From positions 2,542,001 through 2,606,000 of the forward strand of contig NZ_CP049256.1 of assembly GCF_011046485.1 (NCBI RefSeq): a stretch of DNA of 64,000 nt, read 5' to 3'. Source of the stretch: Microbacterium sp. 4R-513. Its GTDB lineage: Bacteria > Actinomycetota > Actinomycetes > Actinomycetales > Microbacteriaceae. The position numbers and the translations under genes are program-made. The notes below the pieces were generated by a model, which ran no database searches, was not told where the DNA came from, and saw only the letters and a list, made by a program, of their open reading frames with translations. Shown here piece after piece: positions 54,178 to 63,082 of this stretch (position 1 is the stretch's first letter; the number at the start of each line of letters is the position of its first letter).

Positions 54178-54870
54178 TCAGGCGGTCTTTCCGGCCTTCA
54201 GCATGTAGCCGAAGCCGCGCTTGGTCTGGATCAGCGGCTCGGACGAGTGCGGATCGATCTTGCGGCGGAGGTACGAGATGTAGCTCTCGACGATGCCGGC
54301 GTCGCCGTTGAAGTCGTACTCCCAGACGTGGTCGAGGATCTGCGCCTTCGACAGCACGCGGTTGGGGTTGAGCATGAGATAGCGCAGCAGCTTGAACTCG
54401 GTGGGGCTCAGGTCGATCGAGACGTCGCCGACGACGACGTCGTGCGTGTCCTGGTCCATAGTGAGCTCACCCGCGCGGATGACCGACTCCTCGTCGGCCT
54501 GCATCGTGCGACGCAGGATCGCCTGGATGCGCGCCACGATCTCGTCGAGCGAGAACGGCTTCGTGACGTAGTCGTCGCCGCCGGCGTTCAGCCCCGTGAT
54601 CTTGTCCTCGGTCTCGTCCTTCGCGGTGAGGAAGAGGATCGGCGCGGTGTAGCCCGCGCCGCGGAGGCGCTTGGTGACGCTGAACCCGTTCATGTCGGGC
54701 AGCATGACGTCGAGGATGATGAGGTCCGGCTCCTCCTCGAGCACGGCCGAGATCGTCTGGGCGCCGTTGGACACCGCCCGGACCTGGTATCCCGCGAAGC
54801 GGAGGCTCGTGATGAGCAGGTCGCGGATGTTCGGTTCGTCGTCCACAACGAGGATGCGCGGTGCGGTCAT
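54178..54870 (-). CDS. OmpR-family response regulator
   Basis: The receiver domain shows the acidic pair VDDEPN, phospho-acceptor D54 (IILDVMLPDMNG) and K in VTKPFS. The winged helix (about 130-230) ends LIQTKRGFGYMLKAGK. It resembles MprA/TcrA-type regulators; the signal is unknown. ATG 54870 is chosen: CATAAT ends 6 nt before it. It is followed by its cognate kinase. Confidence 0.93.
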   Translation of the reverse strand: MTAPRILVVDDEPNIRDLLITSLRFAGYQVRAVSNGAQTISAVLEEEPDLIILDVMLPDMNGFSVTKRLRGAGYTAPILFLTAKDETEDKITGLNAGGDDYVTKPFSLDEIVARIQAILRRTMQADEESVIRAGELTMDQDTHDVVVGDVSIDLSPTEFKLLRYLMLNPNRVLSKAQILDHVWEYDFNGDAGIVESYISYLRRKIDPHSSEPLIQTKRGFGYMLKAGKTA

Positions 54871-54942
54871 AGGCCCATTATGGTGACGGATGCCGCGCCG
54901 CGTCGGCATATCGGGCGGAGGGGCGCCCTTCGGCCCGCCGTC

Positions 54943-55608
54943 TCAGCCCTGCTCCGCATGGTGTGCGACCGCTCGCACGGCCACGCAGCAGCGGCCCTCG
55001 CGGGGTTCGAGCACGGCTTCGCGCGCGTCGCCCGCGCCCTCGGCGAGACCCCGTACGAACGCGACGTTCGCGCCGCACACGAGATCGGTATGGTCCCTCG
55101 CGAGCGCGTGGAACGGGCAGTTCTCGAGCCGCAGGCCGCCCTCGCCGTCGTCTGCGGGCTCATAGCCGCAGCGCTCGAGGGCTGTCTCGAGCGGGACGTG
55201 TGCGGCCCCGATCTCGGTGCCGGTCTCATGGGCTTCGTCGGCCAGGACCTCGCGGATCGGCCGGGCCTCGGCATCCGCTCGCTCGATCGCGGAGGCGAGC
55301 AGACCGCCCGCGATCTCGTAGTGCCGCTCCGGGACGCTGCCCACGACGTCGACGGATGCTGCGGCGTAGAGCTTCGACGGACGCCCGGCGCCCGGACCGC
55401 TCCGCCCCGTGAGCCGGCGGTACGACACCGTGACGAGCCCCGCCTCGGCGAGCCGATCGAGGTGGAACGCCGCGGTGCTGCGGGGGATGCCCATCGCATC
55501 GGCCGCCTCGTCGCGCCCGAGGGGTGCCCGGACGGTGAGGCGGTAGAGCCGCCGGCGCAGGGGATCGGCGAGTGCTGCAATCGCACCGATGCGGTTCTCG
55601 GCCACCAT
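54943..55608 (-). CDS. ArsR/SufR-like regulator with a cysteine cluster
   Basis: An N-terminal winged helix (about 10-85: AALADPLRRRLYRL...STAAFHLDRLAEAGLV) is followed by a C-terminal domain with C147, C164, C178 and C207/C208. The C-x13-C spacing (164-178; NCPFHALA...LVCGANV) recalls the Fe-S ligands of SufR, so a redox or Fe-S sensing role is plausible. TATACT lies 6 nt before the ATG. It is divergent from a flavoprotein ferredoxin-reductase-like gene, its likely target. Confidence 0.85.
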   Translation of the reverse strand: MVAENRIGAIAALADPLRRRLYRLTVRAPLGRDEAADAMGIPRSTAAFHLDRLAEAGLVTVSYRRLTGRSGPGAGRPSKLYAAASVDVVGSVPERHYEIAGGLLASAIERADAEARPIREVLADEAHETGTEIGAAHVPLETALERCGYEPADDGEGGLRLENCPFHALARDHTDLVCGANVAFVRGLAEGAGDAREAVLEPREGRCCVAVRAVAHHAEQG

Positions 55609-55639
55609 GGCGTGAGTATAGCTCTAAAACCGAAAAGCA

Positions 55640-55668
55640 TTGACAAAAGAAAAGCGCGGATCTAGCCT
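55640..55668 (+). promoter_or_regulatory. Sigma-70-type promoter of the reductase gene
   Basis: TTGACA (55640-55645), a 17-bp spacer, TAGCCT (55663-55668). The AT-rich run 55619-55653 between the two divergent genes is unusual for this genome and probably holds the operator of the SufR-like regulator. Confidence 0.75.
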
Positions 55669-55744
55669 CGCCATCAAAGGCGACGGGATCGTCGAGTACT
55701 CGGTCGGGCGCATGCTCCGTGCGCTCGTCGCGCGAGGAGGAGAC

Positions 55745-56983
55745 ATGACGCACTTCGTGATCGTCGGCGGCGGGCTCGCCGCCGGCAAGGCCGTGGAACG
55801 GCTGCGGAAAGAGGGCTTCGACGGCGACATCACCGTCCTCGCCGCGGAGCAGCATCCGCCCTATCAGCGCCCGCCGCTCTCCAAGGGCTATCTCGAGGGC
55901 AAGGAGGGGACGGATGCCGTCATCCTCCACCCCGCCGACTGGTACGGCGAGCAGGGGGTCGAGCTCCGCACCGGGGTCGCGGCGACGGAGATCGACCCGG
56001 CAGACCACCGGGTCGCGCTCGCGGACGGATCGACGCTCCGCTACGACAAGCTGCTGATCGCCACCGGATCCTCGCCGCGCCGGCTGCCGCTCGACGGGGC
56101 CGAGCTCTCCGGGGTGCGGATGCTGCGCACGCTCGACGACTCCGACGCGCTCGCTGCGGAGCTGCGCGGCGGCGGGCGCCGGCTCGTGCTGATCGGCTCG
56201 GGATGGATCGGCATGGAGGTCGCCGCGACGGCGAAGACGCTCGGCAACGACGTGACGGTTCTCGAACGCGGTGCCGTGCCCCTCGCCGCCGCGGTGGGGG
56301 CCGAGATGGGCGCGGTGTTCCGCGACCTGCATCTCGCCCACGGCGTCGATCTTCGCGCGTCGGTCGAGGTCGAGGGCATCATGGGCGGGCAGCGCGCGGA
56401 GGGCGTGCGCGTGGACGGCGACGTCGTCCCGGCCGATCTCGTCGTGATCGGGGTGGGCGCCGTCCCCAACACCGCGCTCGCGGAGGAGGCGGGCATCGCA
56501 GTGCAGAACGGCATCGTCACGGATGCCTCGCTCCTCGCGGACGCGCCCGACGTCTACGCGGCGGGGGATGTCGCGAGCGCCTACCACCCCGTCATCGAGC
56601 AGCACCTCCGCAGCGAACACTGGGACAACGCGCTGAAGTCCGGTGCGGTGGCGGCCAAGTCAATGCTCGGCATCCCGGCGACTCACTCGACGATCCCGTA
56701 CTTCTACACCGACCAGTTCGACCTCGGCATGGAGCTCTCGGGCTACGCACCGCTCATGAAGGATGCGCAGGTCGTCACGCGCGGCGACGTCGCGGCCCGG
56801 GAGTTCATCGCGTTCTGGCACGATGGCGAGCGAGTCGTCGGGGCGATGAACGTCAATGTGTGGGACGTTCAGGACCAGCTGAAGAAGCTCATCCGCGACG
56901 CCGCGCCCTTCACCGCGGACGCGCTCCGCGACGAGTCGATCGACCTCGAGCAGCTCGCCGCCGCGGGGGCGCCGCAAGCGTGA
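55745..56983 (+). CDS. FAD-dependent ferredoxin/rubredoxin reductase-like oxidoreductase
   Basis: The 412-residue protein has FAD-binding GGGLAAGKA (8-16), NAD-binding GSGWIGMEVA (about 150-159), the GDVAS FAD motif near 280, and a C-terminal reductase domain of the BphA4/AIF type. It likely passes electrons from NAD(P)H to a ferredoxin or acts as a general disulphide/quinone-type reductase; no ferredoxin gene adjoins. GAGGAGG lies 4 nt before the ATG. It is divergent from the cysteine-rich regulator. Confidence 0.9.
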   Translation: MTHFVIVGGGLAAGKAVERLRKEGFDGDITVLAAEQHPPYQRPPLSKGYLEGKEGTDAVILHPADWYGEQGVELRTGVAATEIDPADHRVALADGSTLRYDKLLIATGSSPRRLPLDGAELSGVRMLRTLDDSDALAAELRGGGRRLVLIGSGWIGMEVAATAKTLGNDVTVLERGAVPLAAAVGAEMGAVFRDLHLAHGVDLRASVEVEGIMGGQRAEGVRVDGDVVPADLVVIGVGAVPNTALAEEAGIAVQNGIVTDASLLADAPDVYAAGDVASAYHPVIEQHLRSEHWDNALKSGAVAAKSMLGIPATHSTIPYFYTDQFDLGMELSGYAPLMKDAQVVTRGDVAAREFIAFWHDGERVVGAMNVNVWDVQDQLKKLIRDAAPFTADALRDESIDLEQLAAAGAPQA

Positions 56984-57003
56984 CGGCAGACACCGGAGGA
57001 CGA

Positions 57004-57714
57004 ATGACCCCGACTCGCGACGAGCTGCTCACCGCCTACGCGTTCGCCGACCGCACGTCGACGCGCGTGCGCATGAACTTCATCGAGAGCGCCGACGGCG
57101 CCGTCACGCTGGGCGGAGAGAGCGCCGCGCTCGGCGGTGGCACGGACCACGCGCTCATGCAGGTCCTGCGCACCCTGAGCGACGTCGTCGTCGTGGGCGC
57201 CGGCACCGTGCGAGCCGAGGGCTACGGCAGCATCGAGGTGTCGGACGAGGATGCCACGTGGCGGCGCGCCAACGGCCTCGCCGAACAGCCTCGGCTCGCC
57301 GTCGTGTCGAACCGCCTCGAGCTCGACCCGATCGATCCCGTGTTCGCCGAGCCGTCGCGGCGGCCGGTCGTCGTGACCCACGCCGACGCGCCGCCCGACC
57401 GGCGGAGGGCGCTCGAAGAGGTGGCGGACGTCGTCGTCTGCGGCGAGGCATCCGTCGACCTTCACGAGATGCTCGCCGAGCTCACGCGGCGGGGGCTGAC
57501 GCAGGTGCTCTGCGAAGGCGGCCCGCACCTGTTCGGCGCTCTGCTGGATGCAGGTCGAGTCGACGAGGTGTGCGTGACGATCGCGCCGCGGTTCGTGGGC
57601 GGGGAGGCGGGCAGGATCGCAGCGGGCGCGAGCGAGGCCGACCGGCGCTTCGCCCTCGCGAGCGTGCTCACCGACGACGAGGGCTTCGTCTTCCTGCGCT
57701 ACGCGCGGGCGTGA
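57004..57714 (+). CDS. Pyrimidine reductase family protein (RibD C-terminal domain-like)
   Basis: The 236-residue RibD_C/DHFR-fold protein has RMNFIESADGAVTLGG (about 22-37), DVVVVGAGTVRAEGYG (about 61-76), and a C-terminal GLTQVLCEGGPHLFGALL with the NADPH-binding Gly-rich turn. RibD_C domains reduce the ribosyl group in riboflavin synthesis. Stand-alone forms in Actinobacteria may act on riboflavin or other pteridine-like substrates. It lies 20 bp after the reductase gene and is probably co-transcribed. Confidence 0.88.
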   Translation: MTPTRDELLTAYAFADRTSTRVRMNFIESADGAVTLGGESAALGGGTDHALMQVLRTLSDVVVVGAGTVRAEGYGSIEVSDEDATWRRANGLAEQPRLAVVSNRLELDPIDPVFAEPSRRPVVVTHADAPPDRRRALEEVADVVVCGEASVDLHEMLAELTRRGLTQVLCEGGPHLFGALLDAGRVDEVCVTIAPRFVGGEAGRIAAGASEADRRFALASVLTDDEGFVFLRYARA

Positions 57715-57717
57715 CCG

Positions 57718-58269
57718 TCAGGCCGACAGGCATCCGCGCACGGCGACCTCGACGCTCTCGCGTACGGGAGCGTTCGGGTCGACGCTGAGCCGGTGCAGGA
57801 CGATGCCGTCGCCGAACGCCATGAATGCGTGCAGGGCGGTGTCGGGATGCCGCGCTCCGAGATCGACGAGGAGGCTCCGCGACCACGCCGCCATTGCTTC
57901 GCGCTGCGCGCGCAGGGGGGCGAACAGCTCGGGGTCGGACGACGCCTCCAGAAACAGGGCGTAGCGGGCGCGCGTGCGGACCGCGTGAGGGCCGGTCAGG
58001 AGCTCGATGCCGGTGCTGAAGACGTCGACGAAGCCGTCGACGTCGTCGAAGGGCTGGGCGAGGACGGCACCGAGGTCTCGTGTCTCCTGCTCGGCGATCC
58101 ACTGCGCGACGCCCGCGACGAGGGCGGCGCGGGTGCGGAAGTGGTTCGACGTGGAGCCCCGCGGGAGACCGGCCTCGGCATCCACCCTCGCGTGCGTCAG
58201 CGCCCGGATGCCCTGCGTGCCGACCAGGTCGACGGCGGCTTCGAGGGAGCGCTCGCGGGTGGTGGCCAC
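57718..58269 (-). CDS. TetR-family transcriptional regulator
   Basis: The 183-residue protein has an N-terminal TetR HTH (about 5-52: RSLEAAVDLVGTQGIRALTHARVDAEAGLPRGSTSNHF). The C-terminal ligand domain is of the YcdC/TetR_C type. The GTG start lies 6 nt after TAGGCT on the minus strand. It is divergent from the alpha/beta hydrolase, with a complex palindrome between them, so it probably represses itself and the hydrolase. Confidence 0.93.
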   Translation of the reverse strand: MATTRERSLEAAVDLVGTQGIRALTHARVDAEAGLPRGSTSNHFRTRAALVAGVAQWIAEQETRDLGAVLAQPFDDVDGFVDVFSTGIELLTGPHAVRTRARYALFLEASSDPELFAPLRAQREAMAAWSRSLLVDLGARHPDTALHAFMAFGDGIVLHRLSVDPNAPVRESVEVAVRGCLSA

Positions 58270-58289
58270 GCGGGGAGCCTAACAGGACG

Positions 58290-58325
58290 ACTACTTCTGT
58301 AGTGACAAGGCACTATGGAAGTAGT
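58290..58325. promoter_or_regulatory. Nested palindrome, candidate TetR operator
   Basis: ACTACTTC - TG - TAGTG - ACAAGG - CACTA - TG - GAAGTAGT: an 8-bp and a 5-bp inverted repeat share one centre. GTAGTAC also occurs as a direct repeat at 58321-58327 and 58344-58350. The site lies in the 100-bp gap between tetR and the hydrolase. Confidence 0.82.
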
Positions 58326-58368
58326 ACTCTCGACACTGCAGACGTAGTACCCGAAGGAAGTGGTGAGC

Positions 58369-59289
58369 ATGGATGCCGTACCCGATGAACCCGCCATGGC
58401 AAATCCCCGCGCGACCGCTGCGACAGAAGGCGGCGCTGCCGACCTGCCCCCCGCATCCGGCTTCCGTCATCGGTTCCTACAGACGCCCGGACTGACCAGT
58501 CACGTCGCCGTCGTCGGCGAGGGGGAGCCCGTCGTCATGCTCCACGGGCTCCCTCAGCACTGGTGGCAGTGGCGCACGATCGGGGCGGCGCTCGGGGAGC
58601 GCTATCAGGTGATCTGCCCGGACCTGCGCGGCTTCGGCTGGACGAGGGCGGACTCGCCGGGCATGGGGCGCCTGACGCAGATGGACGACCTGCTCGCTCT
58701 TCTCGACGCCCTGCACCTTGATCGGATCCGGCTGGTGGCTCACGACCTGGGGGCGGTCACGGCCCATCACCTCGCCTACGCCGAGCCCGAGCGCGTGCAG
58801 GCCATGGCGATCCTGTCGGTGCCGCCGCCGTTCATGCCCTTCAGCGTCTCGATGCTGCCCGCGATGCGGCACATCCCGCCGCTGCTCTTCCACCGGAGGG
58901 GCCGATCGATCGCGCACGTCTTCGAACCGCCGTACGTCGTGAAGCGGATGCCGCCTGAGACGGTGGCGACCTACCTCGCGCCGATGCAGCGGCCCGACAT
59001 CGATGCCGCGATCAACGAGGTCTACCGGTGGCTCGTCTTCTCGGAGATGCCGCGGATGGCGGCGGGGAGCTACCGGCGGCAGAGGCTGACCGTTCCGACC
59101 CTGTACGCCTTCGGCGCGGAGGACCGGCCGCTCACGGCGGACTTCGTCCGCGCCCAGTGCGGCGACCTCAGCCGTTTCGCCGAGCACGTCGAGATCACGG
59201 AAGTGCCGGAGGCTGCGCACTTCATGACGGACGACAACCCGCAGGCCGTCGAACGAACGCTCCGGGACTTCTTCGAAAGGGTCGGCTGA
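58369..59289 (+). CDS. Alpha/beta hydrolase, epoxide hydrolase-like
   Basis: The oxyanion motif HGLPQHWWQW (about 59-68) precedes the nucleophile elbow VAHDLGA with D126; the catalytic histidine is H284 (EAAHFMT). An Asp nucleophile rather than Ser places it with epoxide hydrolases and haloacid/haloalkane dehalogenases. A variable N-terminal extension of about 30 residues precedes the core. ATG 58369 has GAAGGAAG 8 nt upstream; GTGs at 58360 and 58363 are also in frame. It is probably induced by a xenobiotic through the divergent TetR protein. Confidence 0.88.
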   Translation: MDAVPDEPAMANPRATAATEGGAADLPPASGFRHRFLQTPGLTSHVAVVGEGEPVVMLHGLPQHWWQWRTIGAALGERYQVICPDLRGFGWTRADSPGMGRLTQMDDLLALLDALHLDRIRLVAHDLGAVTAHHLAYAEPERVQAMAILSVPPPFMPFSVSMLPAMRHIPPLLFHRRGRSIAHVFEPPYVVKRMPPETVATYLAPMQRPDIDAAINEVYRWLVFSEMPRMAAGSYRRQRLTVPTLYAFGAEDRPLTADFVRAQCGDLSRFAEHVEITEVPEAAHFMTDDNPQAVERTLRDFFERVG

Positions 59290-59292
59290 GGG

Positions 59293-60933
59293 TCAGGCGG
59301 CGATCTGGTCGGCGTCCAGGATCGTATAGCTGTAGCCCTGCTCCGCGAGGAAGCGCTGGCGGTTCTGGGCGAAGTCCTGGTCGACGGTGTCGCGCGCGAT
59401 GAGCGTGTAGAAGCTGGCCGTGTGGTTCGACTGCTTCGGTCGGAGCAGGCGGCCGAGCCGCTGGGCCTCCTCCTGGCGCGAGCCGAACGATCCCGACACC
59501 TGGATGGCGACGGATGCCTCGGGCAGGTCGATCGAGAAGTTCGCGACCTTCGACACGACGAGCACGTCGATCGTCCCCTCGCGGAAGGCCTGGTACAGCT
59601 CCTCCCGCTCGTCGACGGGCGTTGCGCCCGTGATCTTCGGTGCGTCGAGCGCCTCCGAGAGGATGTCGATCTGGTCGAGGTACTGGCCGATGACGAGGAT
59701 GCGCTCGCCGCGGTGCCGCTCGACAAGGTCGCGCACGACGCCGATCTTCGCGGCGGCGGTCGCCGCGAGGCGGTAGCGGTCCTCGTCTGCGGCGGCGGCG
59801 TACTCGAGGCGGTCGCCCGCCGGGAGGTCGACCCGGACCTCGTAGCAGGCGGCGGGGGAGATGAAGCCCTGCGCCTCGATCTCCTTCCACGGCGCATCGA
59901 ACCGCTTGGGTCCGATCAGGCTGAAGACGTCACCCTCGCGGCCGTCCTCGCGCACGAGGGTCGCGGTGAGGCCGAGACGGCGACGCGCCTGGAGGTCGGC
60001 GGTGAGCTTGAAGACGGGCGCGGGCAGGAGGTGCACCTCGTCGTAGACGATGAGACCCCAGTCCAGCGCGTCGAGGAGTGCCAGGTGGGCGTACTGCCCG
60101 GCCCGCTTCGCCGTGAGGATCTGGTAGGTCGCGATCGTGACGGGCTTGACCTCTTTGACCTGGCCCGAGTACTCGCCGATCTCATCGGGCGTCAGCGACG
60201 TGCGCTTGAGCAGCTCGTCGCGCCACTGGCGGGCGCTCACGGTGTTCGTCACGAGGATGAGCGTGGTGGTCTTGGTGTCGGCCATCGCACCCGCGCCGAC
60301 GAGCGTCTTGCCCGCGCCACAGGGGAGCACGACGACGCCGGAGCCGCCGTCGGTGAACTTGTCGACGGCCTCCCGCTGATAGGGGCGCAGGTGCCAGCCG
60401 TCCTCGGCAAGATCGATCGGATGCGGCGTCCCCGGCGTGTAGCCGGCGCGGTCCTCCGCGGGCCAGCCGATCTTGAGGAGCTCCTGCTTGATGTGGCCGC
60501 GCGCCCAGGCATCGACCAGGAAGGAGTCGGGGGAGGGGCGGCCGATGAGGAGGGGGGAGACGCGCTTGTTCTTCGAGACCTCGGCGAGGACCGCGGCATC
60601 CGTCGACCGCAGGATCAGAGCGCCTTCGTCATTGCGCTCGATGACGAGCCGGCCGTAGCGCCCCACGGTCTCGCGGATGTCGATCGAGACCGACGGCGGC
60701 ACGGGGAAGCGCGTCCAGCGGTCGAGGGTTCCGAGCATGTCGTCGGCGTCGTGGCCCGCGGCGCGGGCGTTCCACAGGCCGAGCCGCGTGATGCGGTAGG
60801 TGTGGATGTGCTCGGGAGCGCGCTCCAGCTCGGCGAAGATCGCGAGCTCGTGGCGCGCACTCTCCGCGTCGGGATGTGCGACCTCGAGCAGCACGGTTCG
60901 ATCGCTCTGCACGATGAGGGGGCCGTCAGCCAT
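59293..60933 (-). CDS. xpb: XPB-type (ERCC3/UvsW-like) DNA helicase
   Basis: The 546-residue SF2 helicase has Walker A LPCGAGKTLVGA (about 202-213), motif II DEVH, and motif III LTATLVRED. Motif VI is QRLGRLLRP, and an XPB-like N-terminal damage-recognition region precedes the motor. Actinobacterial XPB (Mycobacterium Rv0861c) is a 3'-to-5' helicase linked to DNA repair and transcription. Start ATG 60933 lies 8 nt after TAGAAT. The helicase-associated partner gene is immediately upstream. Confidence 0.95.
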   Translation of the reverse strand: MADGPLIVQSDRTVLLEVAHPDAESARHELAIFAELERAPEHIHTYRITRLGLWNARAAGHDADDMLGTLDRWTRFPVPPSVSIDIRETVGRYGRLVIERNDEGALILRSTDAAVLAEVSKNKRVSPLLIGRPSPDSFLVDAWARGHIKQELLKIGWPAEDRAGYTPGTPHPIDLAEDGWHLRPYQREAVDKFTDGGSGVVVLPCGAGKTLVGAGAMADTKTTTLILVTNTVSARQWRDELLKRTSLTPDEIGEYSGQVKEVKPVTIATYQILTAKRAGQYAHLALLDALDWGLIVYDEVHLLPAPVFKLTADLQARRRLGLTATLVREDGREGDVFSLIGPKRFDAPWKEIEAQGFISPAACYEVRVDLPAGDRLEYAAAADEDRYRLAATAAAKIGVVRDLVERHRGERILVIGQYLDQIDILSEALDAPKITGATPVDEREELYQAFREGTIDVLVVSKVANFSIDLPEASVAIQVSGSFGSRQEEAQRLGRLLRPKQSNHTASFYTLIARDTVDQDFAQNRQRFLAEQGYSYTILDADQIAA

Positions 60934-61001
60934 AACGTTCGATTCTACCGGGGAGCAGGACGACGCGGACGCGGGCGCACCCACTACCGGCGGACGCCGC
61001 T

Positions 61002-62714
61002 TCAGACCGGGCGGACCGAGACGATGCTCGAGACCGGCAGGGTGCGCTCGATGTCGGCGCCGCGGTCGCGGCCGCGCAGGCGCCCACCACCGAGGCCTGT
61101 CGCCTCGAGCGTGAACGCGCGCTCCGAGCCGTCGGGGAGGCGGACGGCCACCGCGATGACCGCGCGAGCGCGGACCGCCTGCTCGAGCTCCCGGCCGAGC
61201 CACGCGGCGTCGGAGTCGGTCTCGTGCGTCTCGCGGAGGCGTGCGACGAGTGCGGCGTACGGGCGCGCGCCCGGCTCCATCCCGGAGCCGCGGCGCCCGC
61301 GACGGCGGCTGACTGACTCGGGCTCTCCCGAGGCGTCCACCGCGACGACCGGATACCGAGCGTCGGCGAGCGACCAGTACACCACGTCGCGCCCGGCGCG
61401 CGTGATGAGGGCGCCGCGGTCCTCCACGAGGCCCAGGGGACGCAGCGCCTGGTCCACCGCGACGGCTCCGAGCACGCCCCGGTCGGAGCTCTCGATGGAG
61501 GTGTAGCCGCGCTCGTCGACGCGGACGCGGATCAGGCCGTGCCGTGCCCAGCTGCTCGAGACGAGATAGTCGAGGGGCTGGGGGATGCCGGTGAGCGACA
61601 GCGCCGCGAGGAACTCGCGAATCGAGTCCGCCGTCTCACCCTCGGTCATGCCGCCCGCGACGGAGTCGGCGGTGAAACGGTAGGTCGAGGCCTGCGCGCG
61701 GGATTCCCGCACCGCGATGCGGCGGAGGCGCAGGTCGAGCGCGGGCACGAGCGGTCCGGGGGCGATCGCCGAGAGGTCGGCCTGCAGGTACACCCGGTCG
61801 ATCTCGGCGGGAAGCAGCGCCGCGAGGGACGCGGCATCCGGATCGCCGCCCGTCCGGAGCGGCTCGGCCCACACGGGCTCGGCGCCTTCGGGGGTCACGA
61901 GCGCCCACCGGATCGCGATGCGACGGAGGCGTGCTGCCTCGGGCTCCCAGTCGGGGTCGAGCGGGTACGCGTCGGCCCACGCGGCCGGCGGGAGGTAGCC
62001 GCCGTCGGGCGTCCGCAAACCCGAGCGGAGCGCGGCCCGGAGTCCGACGACGGCCCGCGACCACCGCTCGGTCGTCGAGGCGTCGAGCCACACGTCGGCG
62101 GCGTCGCTCGCGATCCACTCGCGGTCGAGCGACTCGAGCAGCCCCGCGGCATCCGCGATCTGGACGAGGTCGTCGAGCTCCTCGGGCGTCGCGATGGCGC
62201 CCGCGTCCACGAGGCGCTTGCGGTCGACGGCGCTCACCGTCCCGGTGCCGGTGCGGGCGAGCGGGGCGTGCTGCGTCGCGATGAGGAGGTCGGCGAGAGC
62301 ACCGGTGGTCGCCAGGACGCGCTCGGCGGCGGCCGCTGCGGCGCTCTCGTCGGCGCGTGGCGGAGCCGTTGCGGCCGTCGCGGGCCCCTCGAAGGCGGTG
62401 GGCGCCGACGACTTCGCCGCGCGTACGCGCTCTGCGACCGCGGTGTACGGGGCTCCGTCGGCGTCCACGAGCGCGAAGCGCGAGAGCACGGCCTGCTCGG
62501 CGCCGGATCCGGTCGCAAGAGCCACGAGGGCCGGGCGTGGCAGCCGGGTGAGCGCGCGGTCGATGGATGCTGCGTCGAGCAGCCCTGCCGCGGCGTCGAA
62601 GAAGTCGTGCCACGACGTCGAGGCGGCGACCGATCGCAGCGCGAACGTCTTGGCCAGCTCCGCGTCGTCGCGGGATGCCAGCCACGTCGCGAGCGAGCGC
62701 TCGTCTGTGGTCAT
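61002..62714 (-). CDS. Helicase-associated (XPB/Ssl2-like N-terminal domain) protein
   Basis: The 570-residue soluble protein corresponds to mycobacterial Rv0862c, which sits beside the XPB helicase gene there as here. There is a repeated winged-helix-like content (about 1-130 and 150-220) and a C-terminal XPB-N-like domain containing ALSLTGIPQPLDYLVSSSWARHG and an end of RLRGRDRGADIERTLPVSSIVSV. There are no helicase motifs. It may load or regulate XPB. It contains an Ala/Pro-rich linker around 105-135. Confidence 0.9.
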   Translation of the reverse strand: MTTDERSLATWLASRDDAELAKTFALRSVAASTSWHDFFDAAAGLLDAASIDRALTRLPRPALVALATGSGAEQAVLSRFALVDADGAPYTAVAERVRAAKSSAPTAFEGPATAATAPPRADESAAAAAAERVLATTGALADLLIATQHAPLARTGTGTVSAVDRKRLVDAGAIATPEELDDLVQIADAAGLLESLDREWIASDAADVWLDASTTERWSRAVVGLRAALRSGLRTPDGGYLPPAAWADAYPLDPDWEPEAARLRRIAIRWALVTPEGAEPVWAEPLRTGGDPDAASLAALLPAEIDRVYLQADLSAIAPGPLVPALDLRLRRIAVRESRAQASTYRFTADSVAGGMTEGETADSIREFLAALSLTGIPQPLDYLVSSSWARHGLIRVRVDERGYTSIESSDRGVLGAVAVDQALRPLGLVEDRGALITRAGRDVVYWSLADARYPVVAVDASGEPESVSRRRGRRGSGMEPGARPYAALVARLRETHETDSDAAWLGRELEQAVRARAVIAVAVRLPDGSERAFTLEATGLGGGRLRGRDRGADIERTLPVSSIVSVRPV

Positions 62715-62724
62715 CGAACCCGCC

Positions 62725-62994
62725 TTACGCGCTCTTGTTGGCCCGGGACCGGCGGACGAAGCTCATGATGAGCAGCGCGACGATCATCAGGAAGGCGATC
62801 GGAAGCGCGAGAAGCGGGAGCACGACGACGAGCGGCCAGATGCCGGCGGAGAAGTCCTCGACCCCGAGCGGGCGCGCCACGATGACGGCGAAGAAGCAGA
62901 CGATCGAGAGGATCGTCAGTCCGAGCGCCATGAAGGCGAGGATGCGGTCGATGCGCCGGACAGGGAGGTCCGGACCGCTGCTGCGCGTGCTCAT
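62725..62994 (-). CDS. Small two-TM membrane protein
   Basis: The 89-residue protein has an N-terminal basic stretch (VRRIDR), two TM helices (about 18-40 and 51-76), and a basic C-terminal tail RRSRANKSA. No named family is recognised. TAGGCT lies 7 nt before the ATG. It ends 10 bp before the XPB-partner gene and is probably co-transcribed with it. Confidence 0.78.
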   Translation of the reverse strand: MSTRSSGPDLPVRRIDRILAFMALGLTILSIVCFFAVIVARPLGVEDFSAGIWPLVVVLPLLALPIAFLMIVALLIMSFVRRSRANKSA

Positions 62995-63040
62995 CCGTCT
63001 CAGCCTAGTCCGTGGCGGGTGTGCCGTAGGCTTGAGGGCA

Positions 63041-63082
63041 GGGACCCTCCGGTCCCGTCACACCCTGCCCGCGAGAGCGGGC
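63041..63082 (+). promoter_or_regulatory. Two-hairpin leader of cspB
   Basis: Hairpin 1: GGGACC-CTCC-GGTCCC (63041-63056). Hairpin 2: GCCCGC-GAGA-GCGGGC (63067-63082), followed by TTTTCC, which looks like a short intrinsic terminator 22 nt before the cspB ATG. The pair may form a cold- or rate-sensing attenuator. Confidence 0.6.
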
